A stretch of 5,726 bases of DNA, from contig DPJQ01000044.1 of NCBI GenBank assembly GCA_003542935.1, forward strand, positions 1 through 5,726, written 5' to 3'. The stretch is from Lachnospiraceae bacterium (GTDB lineage Bacteria > Bacillota > Clostridia > Lachnospirales > Lachnospiraceae). The first letter of the stretch is position 1, and each line of letters opens with the position of its first letter. Both the position numbers and the translations under genes were made by a program. This document shows, one piece after another, positions 1 through 5,726 of this stretch. The notes under the pieces were generated by a model, which did no database searches, had not been told where the DNA came from, and saw only the letters and a program-made list of their open reading frames with translations.

Positions 1-435
1 GGCGATGCCCAGCCGCTGGCGCATACCCAGGGAGAAATTTTTGGCCTTCTTTTTTCCTGTGTCGGCAAGCCCTACCAGCTTTAACAGGTCGTCGATGCCC
101 TCAAAGGAGGGCAGGCCCAGTACCAGGTACTGTTCCATGAGATTTTCCCTCGCTGTAAGTTCCAGATAGATGGAGGGTGTCTCCACGACGGCCCCCATCC
201 GGCGACGGGATCCCAGGATGGCGGGCTGGTCGTGGCGGGAGCCGTACAGGGTGTAGCTGCCCGAGGTGGGAGACTGCAGACCGCAGATCAGCCGGATCAG
301 CGTGGTCTTCCCGGCCCCGTTTTTGCCCACAAGGCCGTAGATGGCCCCTTTGGGAATGCGAAGGGACAGGTTGTCGAGTGCTTTGAAATGCTTATACTGT
401 TTGCAGAGCGCGTCGGCCCTGAGCACATAGTCCAT
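1..435 (-). CDS. ABC transporter ATP-binding protein, peptide (lantibiotic/bacitracin) resistance type, 5' part only
   Basis: ATPase subunit that would power export or expulsion of a substrate, probably a membrane-active peptide antibiotic, with permeases encoded beyond the left edge. The first 145 residues are visible and the frame is open to base 1. Walker A is GLVGKNGAGKTT (residues 34-45) and the ABC signature is FSLGMRQRLGIA (134-145). Walker B and the H-loop are off the window. At the Q-loop position the sequence reads VVETPSIY, with Glu85 (bases 181-183) in place of Gln. An 'E-loop' of this kind is known in lantibiotic-immunity ATPases such as NukF and is common in BcrA-like proteins. 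The ATG at 433-435 is chosen because AAGGAGG (444-450) lies 8 nt upstream. The gene follows the response regulator on the same strand after 161 nt that hold four CTTTAC boxes, so it probably has its own regulated promoter. Assignment as an ABC ATPase is certain; the peptide substrate is inferred. Confidence 0.93.
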   Translation of the reverse strand, partial: MDYVLRADALCKQYKHFKALDNLSLRIPKGAIYGLVGKNGAGKTTLIRLICGLQSPTSGSYTLYGSRHDQPAILGSRRRMGAVVETPSIYLELTARENLMEQYLVLGLPSFEGIDDLLKLVGLADTGKKKAKNFSLGMRQRLGIA

Positions 436-443
436 AATGTATG

Positions 444-450
444 CCTCCTT
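444..450 (-). promoter_or_regulatory. Ribosome binding site of the ABC ATPase gene
   Basis: The minus strand reads AAGGAGG followed by 8 nt and then ATG. This is a near-perfect anti-16S match and fixes the start at 435. Confidence 0.85.
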
Positions 451-465
451 GTCTTTGATGCCGCC

Positions 466-522
466 AGTTTACCGCGGAAAAGTAAAGGCAGCGGTAAAGA
501 AAAGAGTAAAGAAATGGTAAAG
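466..522 (-). promoter_or_regulatory. Tandem CTTTAC operator array with candidate -10 box, before the ABC gene
   Basis: On the minus strand CTTTAC occurs at 522-517, 511-506, 499-494 and 487-482, with start-to-start steps of 11, 12 and 12 bp, so all copies face the same side of the helix. The seventh base alternates C, T, C, T, which makes two composite dimers, CTTTACC-N4-CTTTACT and CTTTACC-N5-CTTTACT. A weak -10 candidate, TAAACT (471-466), begins 10 bp after the last box, and no good -35 exists at normal spacing. Direct repeats at about 11 bp just upstream of a -10 are the usual architecture for activation by OmpR/PhoB-family regulators. The neighbouring regulator at 597-1265 is the obvious candidate ligand, by inference. 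The repeats are directly visible; the -10 and the function are tentative. Confidence 0.65.
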
Positions 523-596
523 ACGGGCGGGGTGGCTGCGCGGATGCCGATGGGTCACCACGACTGTACATGGCAAGCTGAATGGAAACAGGTGCA

Positions 597-1265
597 CTAT
601 TTAGAAGACAGGCGGAAGCCGATGCCCCAGACGGATTCGATGTAATCGTGGTTTCCGGTTTCTTTTAGTTTGCGCCGCAGGTTGCTGATATGCTGTTTGA
701 GGGAACTGTCGGTGCAGTCCGGGGTGTCTTCGCTGATCCTGTCCAGGATGACGCCTTTGGCGATGGCCTGGCCGGGATTTTGGATCAGGAGCTTTAGGAT
801 GGCGTATTCCGTCCGGGTCAGGCGTACTTCGGCGCCGTGGACGAATACCTGGTGGGAGGCGGTGTCCACGGTCAGATCTCCGGCCCGATGTACCGGGGCC
901 AGGGGAGAGGCGGTATTTCTGAGCTGTACTGCGATGCGGGCCAGGAGTTCCCGGATGTCGAAGGGCTTGGTCATGTAGTCCGCGGCTCCGCCCCGCAGGA
1001 GGCTCACTTTATCCTTGATGTCCCCTTTGGCGCTTAAGACGATGACGGGAGTGCCCTGGATATGGGGCAGCACCTCCTCGCCGTCAAGGCCCGGGAGCAT
1101 CAGATCCAGAAGAACCAGATCCGGGTGATTTTGGGACAGGAGATATAGGGCCTCCGTGCCGGACCAGGCCCGCAGGGTGCGGTAGCCCTCTTTATGAAGT
1201 GTTTCCTCCAGCATGTCTCCGATGGAAACGTCGTCGTCTATGATGGCTATTGTCTTTGTGTCCAT
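597..1265 (-). CDS. OmpR/PhoB-family two-component response regulator
   Basis: A 222-aa DNA-binding response regulator, full length for the family. The receiver domain (about 4-115) has the acidic cluster Asp10-Asp11-Asp12, phosphoacceptor Asp54 in LVLLDLMLPG, Ser78 at the switch position and Lys100 in MTKPF. The C-terminal winged helix (about 127-220) contains LTRTEYAILKLL, the recognition-helix region SSLKQHISNLRRKL and the closing wing VWGIGFRL. The start at 1265 is preferred because GGGGG (1271-1275) sits 5 nt upstream and the receiver begins at once (MDTKTIAIIDDD). An in-frame ATG at 1307 would add 14 residues, but it lacks a ribosome site and lies inside an inverted repeat. The gene lies between a small helical protein and a peptide-resistance ABC ATPase. 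Its cognate kinase is not in the window and is probably farther left. By context it likely senses cell-envelope or peptide stress, in the manner of CprR, NisR or BcrR-like systems; that role is inferred. Confidence 0.95.
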   Translation of the reverse strand: MDTKTIAIIDDDVSIGDMLEETLHKEGYRTLRAWSGTEALYLLSQNHPDLVLLDLMLPGLDGEEVLPHIQGTPVIVLSAKGDIKDKVSLLRGGAADYMTKPFDIRELLARIAVQLRNTASPLAPVHRAGDLTVDTASHQVFVHGAEVRLTRTEYAILKLLIQNPGQAIAKGVILDRISEDTPDCTDSSLKQHISNLRRKLKETGNHDYIESVWGIGFRLSSK

Positions 1266-1290
1266 GATTTCCCCCGATGGCAAAGGATAA

Positions 1291-1330
1291 GGTGTAAAGC
1301 TCTCCATATGGTTAGGATAGACTTTACACC
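1291..1330. promoter_or_regulatory. 9-bp inverted repeat with the CTTTAC box, upstream of the response regulator
   Basis: GGTGTAAAG (1291-1299) and CTTTACACC (1322-1330) are perfect inverted copies separated by 22 bp, centre to centre 31 bp or about three helical turns. Each arm contains the same CTTTAC hexamer that is tandemly repeated before the ABC gene. The element lies 26-65 bp upstream of the regulator's start codon. Weak -10 candidates are TATCCT (1319-1314), inside the repeat, and TATAAA (1353-1348), upstream of it; neither has a convincing -35. Autoregulation is the simplest reading but is an inference. Confidence 0.55.
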
Positions 1331-1382
1331 TTTGGTTTTCAGGTATTTTTATAGAACAGTTCGGTTTATCTGAATGTCAGAG

Positions 1383-1565
1383 TTAGGGCCGGCTGTCAGT
1401 CAGAGGCGGCTGCTGGTATAGCTTGCGTTCTACCTGTCTGCGTTTTTTCTGGATCATCTTTAGTGTTTCTGTGGCGTCCTCTTTTTGCGCGACCTCTTCC
1501 AGATCGTCCAATATAGTCAGCTGATCAAAGAGATAACCGTTGTATTCTTTCTCGTTTGTCAGCAT
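1383..1565 (-). CDS. Small charged helical protein, 60 aa, unknown function
   Basis: I do not recognise a family. The 60 residues begin MLTNEKEYNGYLFDQL and continue with a region rich in Glu, Asp, Lys and Arg (about residues 14-50, including LDDLEEVAQKED and IQKKRRQVERKL). This looks like two amphipathic helices or a short coiled coil, acidic first and basic second. The tail, QQPPLTDSRP, is probably disordered. There is no signal peptide, membrane segment or metal-binding cysteine, so it is probably cytoplasmic. The ATG at 1565 is chosen over one at 1658 because the latter overlaps the -10 box of the promoter at 1657-1685, whose transcript should begin near 1650, and because AGGTGG (1570-1575) precedes the nearer ATG by 4 nt. 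The gene is the first of a minus-strand series, 117 nt before the response regulator, with no clear terminator between. It could be an accessory or regulatory factor of that system, or unrelated. Confidence 0.6.
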   Translation of the reverse strand: MLTNEKEYNGYLFDQLTILDDLEEVAQKEDATETLKMIQKKRRQVERKLYQQPPLTDSRP

Positions 1566-1656
1566 GTGACCACCTGCTTTCCTGATGCTCCGTCTGTGTG
1601 ATATGACAGGGATTCTGCATATATACAGACCGGCTGATAAGATGTCTGTTGTTTTC

Positions 1657-1685
1657 ATTATAACAACAGCCGTAAGGAGTGTAAA
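1657..1685 (-). promoter_or_regulatory. Strong sigma-A-type promoter of the small gene and perhaps the regulator
   Basis: The minus strand has a -35 box TTTACA (1685-1680, five of six consensus), a 17-bp spacer, and a perfect -10 TATAAT (1662-1657) preceded by TG one base upstream (extended -10). Transcription would begin near 1650. The -35 box lies within CTTTACAC (1686-1679), which shares eight bases with the inverted-repeat arms before the response regulator. The same regulator might therefore touch this promoter, though one copy could be chance overlap with a -35 box. Confidence 0.8.
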
Positions 1686-1741
1686 GGCATAACCTGAGGG
1701 GAAAAGAGAAAAATCGGATATGACCCGGGAGGCAGTTTGCC

Positions 1742-1757
1742 GTTTGATAACTCAAAC
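1742..1757. promoter_or_regulatory. Palindromic operator candidate upstream of the MATE operon
   Basis: GTTTGA (1742-1747) and TCAAAC (1752-1757) are perfect inverted arms around TAAC, abutting the -35 region of the candidate MATE promoter. Size and position suit a dimeric repressor such as a MarR or TetR family member, but no such gene is visible nearby. It is not an FNR box, because the TTGA/TCAA halves are 4 bp apart rather than 6. Confidence 0.35.
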
Positions 1758-1787
1758 TTGCAGAGAGCGCGGGAGTTGTGATACTAT
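1758..1787 (+). promoter_or_regulatory. Candidate promoter for the MATE-vanW operon
   Basis: An extended -10, TGATACTAT (core TACTAT 1782-1787, four of six consensus plus TG), lies 18 bp after a poor -35 TTGCAG (1758-1763). The leader to the MATE ATG would be about 75 nt. The weak -35 fits either an activator-dependent promoter or a misassignment. Confidence 0.4.
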
Positions 1788-1869
1788 GCAGTAGAAGAAA
1801 ATCGTGTGGCAGGAGGAGGCCCGTTTCTCCGTGGGCTCAGGAAGCTTCCGGGGAAAGGGCAGAATACAT

Positions 1870-3204
1870 ATGGAAAAAAATCTAACATCCGGCAGCGTAT
1901 TTAAAAATATTATTTATTTTTCGCTGCCGTATCTGTTGTCCTATTTTTTGCAGACCCTGTACGGGATGGCGGATCTGTTTATCATCGGGCAATTTAACGG
2001 GGTGGAAAGTATCACGGCGGTCTCTATCGGGAGCCAGGTCATGCATATGCTGACGGTCATGATCGTGGGGCTGGCCATGGGCTCCACCGTGACCATCGCG
2101 AAAGCCGTGGGGGCCAGACAATCCCGGGAGGCTTCGACGGCTGTGGGGAATACGGTTACATTGTTTATGGGCGTATCCATCGTGCTCACGGCGGCTTTGC
2201 TGCTTCTGGTGAAGCCGATCACGGCGGTAATGTCCACGCCGCCGGAGGCAGTATCGGGTACGATAGCTTATCTCACTATATGCTTTATGGGGATTCCTTT
2301 TATCACGGCCTACAATATCATCAGCTCGATCTTTCGCGGATTGGGGGATTCCAAAAGCCCGATGTATTTTGTGGCCGTGGCCTGTGGGGCCAACATCGTT
2401 CTGGATGTGCTGTTCATCGGCGGCTGTCATCTCGGCGCGGCAGGGGCGGCCCTGGGGACTACGCTGGCCCAGACTGTCAGCGTGCTCCTGGCATTTCTGG
2501 TCATACGCCGGCAGAAGACAGGGCTGGCGCTGAAAAAAGAATATTTCAGGCCCCGGCCGGGCGTCATGGGGCAGATCCTGCATATCGGCGTCCCTGTAGC
2601 TTTGCAGGACGGTTTTATCCAGATCTCGTTTATTGTGATTACGGTCATCGCCAACCGCAGGGGGTTAAGCGATGCGGCGGCCGTGGGCATTGTGGAGAAA
2701 TTCATCGGGCTGGTATTTCTGGTGCCCTCCACTATGCTCTCCACGGTCTCGGCTCTTTCCGCCCAGAATATCGGAGCCGGGGAGGAGGGCCGGGCGAGGC
2801 TCACCCTGCGCTATGCCATCTTTCTGGCGGCAGGATTCGGCCTGGTAGTGTCCGTGATTATTCAGTTTGTCAGCGGGCCGGTGGTGGGACTTTTTACCGG
2901 TGACGGCGAGGTGATCGTGCTGGGCAGCCAGTATCTGCGCAGTTATATCTGGGACTGTATGCTGGCCGGGATGCATTTCTGCTTCAGCGGATATTTCTGT
3001 GCCTGCGGCAGGTCGGGGATATCCTTTTTACATAATTTCCTGTCCATTGTCTGTGTGCGCATACCGGGCGCCTATCTGGCCTCAAAATTTTTCCCGGATA
3101 CGCTGTTTCCCATGGGGTGGGCCGCGCCGGGCGGCTCCCTGCTGTCGGTGGCTGTCTGCGTGATTGCGCTGGTTTTGCTGAGAAAGAAACAGAACCGTAC
3201 ATGA
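1870..3204 (+). CDS. MATE-family multidrug/cation antiporter
   Basis: A 444-aa inner-membrane efflux protein, normal length for MATE transporters, which exchange drugs or metabolites for Na+ or H+. It has about 12 hydrophobic segments in two homologous halves (roughly residues 10-215 and 235-440). Family features include the TM1 stretch QTLYGMADLFIIGQF with the conserved acidic residue Asp35, the loop FRGLGDSKSP (155-164), SAQNIGAGEEGRAR (297-310) in the second half, and GRSGISFLHNFLS. The start ATG at 1870 gives the canonical MATE N-terminus (MEKNLTSGSVFKNIIYFSLP). A GTG at 1804 in the same frame would add 22 residues of Gly/Arg-rich sequence untypical of the family. The ribosome site GGGGAAAGGG (1850-1859) is 10 nt from the ATG, somewhat far. 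The gene overlies no other real gene and is followed after 13 nt by the VanW-domain gene, so the two are probably cotranscribed. The substrate cannot be read from sequence. Confidence 0.93.
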   Translation: MEKNLTSGSVFKNIIYFSLPYLLSYFLQTLYGMADLFIIGQFNGVESITAVSIGSQVMHMLTVMIVGLAMGSTVTIAKAVGARQSREASTAVGNTVTLFMGVSIVLTAALLLLVKPITAVMSTPPEAVSGTIAYLTICFMGIPFITAYNIISSIFRGLGDSKSPMYFVAVACGANIVLDVLFIGGCHLGAAGAALGTTLAQTVSVLLAFLVIRRQKTGLALKKEYFRPRPGVMGQILHIGVPVALQDGFIQISFIVITVIANRRGLSDAAAVGIVEKFIGLVFLVPSTMLSTVSALSAQNIGAGEEGRARLTLRYAIFLAAGFGLVVSVIIQFVSGPVVGLFTGDGEVIVLGSQYLRSYIWDCMLAGMHFCFSGYFCACGRSGISFLHNFLSIVCVRIPGAYLASKFFPDTLFPMGWAAPGGSLLSVAVCVIALVLLRKKQNRT

Positions 3205-3217
3205 GGGTAGCATAAAA

Positions 3218-4690
3218 GTGAGTCAGAAAGGGGCACGCGGCGTGGCCGGTAAACGGAGAAAAAAGCAGAAGAAAAGAAAAATATGGGCGGTGCTGCCCAT
3301 CCTGGCAGCGCTCTATGTATTACTTTGCGCTGTGGCAGATACGGAACATATACTGCCGAATACCCGGATCAATGGCCTGCAGCTTCAAGGCATGGATGAG
3401 CGGGAGGCCGCCGATGCCCTGGAGGCAGATATGGAAGCCCGTCGCAGGAACGCCGTGTTTACGGTGACAGCTGCGGGGCATACCTACCAGATCGTGGCTG
3501 CCGATGCCCTGGGCCTGGACTGTGATGCCCTGGCGGAGCAGACGGTTCGGCGAAGTCAGACGTCCTTTCTGATGAGGGGGTTCTGGCTTTTGCACTCCTG
3601 GCTCGTCGGTTATGAGACAGAGCAGCTGCCGGAGGTGAAAGATGAGGGCGTGCTCCGCGCCGCCATAGAGGCCAGCGGCCTTTTACGGGCCGGGACAACT
3701 ACTCAGACCGAGTACACCATAGGAGAGGGTAAGCTGTTCTTTCATATGGGGACTGCCGTTCTGGATTCGCCCGATGTGCAGGCGCTCTTGGCAGCTATGG
3801 CCGAGGCGGCCGGACGGGGGGATTACCGGACACCGATCGAGTGCCCGCTGACGGACGGTGTGGTGGCGCCGGTGGATCTGGATGCGGTCTATCAGGAGCT
3901 TTACCGGGAGCCCCGAAACGCTACTCTTGATCCGGAAAACAACTATAATTATGTGGATTCTATTACCGGCGTGAGTTTTGATATGGAGAGTGCCCGTCAT
4001 CTGCTGGAGACAGCCGCGGAGGGCAGTACGGTGGAGGTGGATCTGATCTACACCGAACCGGCCGTTACCCTACGGGATCTGGAGGAAAATCTGTTTGCCC
4101 ACCGTCTGGCCTCTTATACGACCAGGGTCAGGGGATCGGAAAACCGCCGCATCAATGTGGGGCTGGCCACGGACAAATGCGACGGCCGCATATTGGTAAG
4201 CGGTGAAGAATTTTCCTTCAACCAGACTGTAGGGGAGCAGACTGCCGAGCGGGGCTTTGAGATAGCGGCGGGCGTTTTGAACGGCAAAGTGGTTCCGGCT
4301 TACGGCGGCGGTATCTGTCAGGTGTCCTCTACCCTTTACCTGGCGGCGCTCTATGCCAATCTGGAGATCGTCGAGCGGGGAAACCATGATCTGGTCTCCA
4401 GCTATGTCCCGGCAGGGCTGGACGCCGCTGTGGCCTGGGGGGATCTGGATTTTCGCTTTGTCAACAACAGGGAATATCCTCTGCGGATAAATGCCTGGTA
4501 TGAGGGAGATTATCTCACAGTGGAGATTTGGGGGACAAAGACAGACGATACCTATGTAGAGCTGGAGACAGAAACTGTCAGCGGCGAGAACGATGACCTG
4601 CTGGTGGTGGATACCTACAGGAAAGTATTTGACGGTAACGGGGAACAGCTGTTTGTGCAGATGGAGGGAGAAAGCGTGTATATGCGGTAG
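3218..4690 (+). CDS. Membrane-anchored VanW/YoaR-like cell-wall protein
   Basis: A 490-aa protein of the VanW family, named after an accessory gene of VanB-type vancomycin resistance but widespread in Clostridia without van clusters, where its exact role is unsettled. A strongly basic cytoplasmic N-terminus (residues 1-21) leads into one membrane segment (about 22-40), so the bulk lies outside the membrane. Two putative-peptidoglycan-binding YoaR-type regions follow (about 48-135 and 175-280). The VanW domain (about 310-445) contains the hallmark GGGICQVSSTLY (363-374, with Cys367) and later LDFRFVNNREYPLRI. A tail of about 40 residues follows. The GTG start at 3218 is required to include the anchor, and the next Met is residue 59. 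GAGGG (3203-3207), overlapping the MATE stop codon, supplies a ribosome site 10 nt upstream, which suggests translational coupling. There is no van ligase, vanS or vanR nearby, so glycopeptide resistance should not be inferred. Confidence 0.92.
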   Translation: MSQKGARGVAGKRRKKQKKRKIWAVLPILAALYVLLCAVADTEHILPNTRINGLQLQGMDEREAADALEADMEARRRNAVFTVTAAGHTYQIVAADALGLDCDALAEQTVRRSQTSFLMRGFWLLHSWLVGYETEQLPEVKDEGVLRAAIEASGLLRAGTTTQTEYTIGEGKLFFHMGTAVLDSPDVQALLAAMAEAAGRGDYRTPIECPLTDGVVAPVDLDAVYQELYREPRNATLDPENNYNYVDSITGVSFDMESARHLLETAAEGSTVEVDLIYTEPAVTLRDLEENLFAHRLASYTTRVRGSENRRINVGLATDKCDGRILVSGEEFSFNQTVGEQTAERGFEIAAGVLNGKVVPAYGGGICQVSSTLYLAALYANLEIVERGNHDLVSSYVPAGLDAAVAWGDLDFRFVNNREYPLRINAWYEGDYLTVEIWGTKTDDTYVELETETVSGENDDLLVVDTYRKVFDGNGEQLFVQMEGESVYMR

Positions 4691-4743
4691 AATACAGAAA
4701 ATACTGAAAAAACAGACGGGAGCTCCCGCAGGCAATATCCGCC

Positions 4744-4772
4744 TTGACACCGCCCACGCCATATACTAGAAT
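4744..4772 (+). promoter_or_regulatory. Near-consensus sigma-A promoter of prfC
   Basis: A perfect -35 TTGACA (4744-4749), a 17-bp spacer and -10 TAGAAT (4767-4772, five of six) are present. The predicted start near 4779 leaves a leader of about 27 nt. It indicates strong constitutive expression independent of the upstream operon, although no terminator separates the two. Confidence 0.82.
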
Positions 4773-4793
4773 ATACAAAGTTTTGAAAATTAT

Positions 4794-4798
4794 GGAGG
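4794..4798 (+). promoter_or_regulatory. Ribosome binding site deciding the TTG start of prfC
   Basis: GGAGG is followed by 7 nt and then TTG at 4806. The ATG at 4792 overlaps this site, is in another frame and meets a stop after 12 codons, so it is not the start. Confidence 0.8.
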
Positions 4799-4805
4799 TT
4801 TCGCT

Positions 4806-5726
<921 letters not shown>

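Larger units (their letters stand above)
1566..1869. other. Divergent intergenic region between the small gene and the MATE operon
   Basis: These 304 bases carry no convincing gene. They hold the minus-strand promoter of the small gene with a leader of about 85 nt, then a 6-bp-arm palindrome (1742-1757) and a weak plus-strand promoter candidate (1758-1787). The MATE leader that follows contains AGGAGGAGG (1811-1819), a possible GCCC/GGGC stem (1819-1822 with 1833-1836) and the palindrome GGAAGCTTCC (1840-1849). I could not match the leader to a known riboswitch class. Confidence 0.5.

Noticed and set aside
1266..1307. Upstream ATG at 1307 as the response regulator start
   Set aside because: It lacks a ribosome site, lies within the inverted repeat, and adds 14 residues before an already complete receiver N-terminus.
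1352..1360. GAACTGTTC-like palindrome upstream of the regulator, considered as a LexA/SOS box
   Set aside because: The Gram-positive LexA site needs a 4-bp spacer between GAAC and GTTC; here the spacer is 1 bp.
1794..1869. Riboswitch in the MATE leader (guanidine or similar)
   Set aside because: Only short stems can be drawn and I see none of the conserved motifs of known classes. A covariance-model search would be needed to reopen this.
1882..2583. Minus-strand open frame of 233 codons inside the MATE gene
   Set aside because: Antisense shadow of a conserved transporter, with composition rich in His, Arg, Gln and Asp and no recognisable domain.
3218..4690. Vancomycin resistance gene cluster
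   Set aside because: Only a VanW-domain protein is present. No D-Ala-D-Lac ligase, dehydrogenase, dipeptidase or VanRS pair is visible, and VanW proteins are common outside resistance clusters.
4717..4728. Perfect palindrome CGGGAGCTCCCG after the VanW-domain gene, considered as a terminator
   Set aside because: As RNA it gives only a 4-bp stem with a 4-nt loop and no U-run follows on the plus strand. On the minus strand a T-run does follow, but no minus-strand gene needs termination there.

Overview
The window looks like chromosomal DNA from a low-to-mid GC Gram-positive anaerobe of the Clostridia, most likely a Lachnospiraceae-type genome. This is inferred from strong AGGAGG-type ribosome sites, TTG and GTG starts, a VanW/YoaR-type envelope protein and a BcrA/LanF-type peptide-resistance ABC ATPase. 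No species can be named from the sequence alone.

Left third, minus strand (1-1686): in transcription order there is a strong sigma-A-type promoter (1657-1685), an unrecognised 60-aa charged helical protein (1383-1565), an OmpR-family response regulator (597-1265), and the first 145 codons of an ABC ATPase (1-435, running off the left edge). The ATPase has a Glu at the Q-loop position, as in lantibiotic/bacitracin immunity ATPases. The arrangement resembles a two-component-controlled antimicrobial-peptide resistance locus (Cpr, LanFEG or Bcr type). The permeases and sensor kinase would lie beyond the left edge. A hexamer, CTTTAC, recurs in the non-coding DNA of this block: four tandem copies at 11-12-bp spacing before the ABC gene, a 9-bp inverted pair before the regulator, and one copy over the -35 box of the small gene. 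This is the most notable signal in the window and is proposed as the regulator's binding box.

Middle (1690-4690), plus strand: a divergent intergenic region leads into a two-gene operon, a MATE-family drug/Na+ or H+ antiporter (1870-3204) and, 13 nt later, a membrane-anchored VanW-domain protein with YoaR-like domains (3218-4690). Both are envelope functions, so the divergent blocks form a small envelope-defence neighbourhood.

Right (4744-5726), plus strand: a near-consensus promoter and a TTG-started prfC (peptide chain release factor 3), cut by the right edge after 307 codons. This is a housekeeping translation gene.

No tRNA, rRNA, CRISPR array, insertion sequence or convincing intrinsic terminator was seen. 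I found no clear evidence of an entirely new system. The least explained parts are the small 60-aa gene and the CTTTAC box set.
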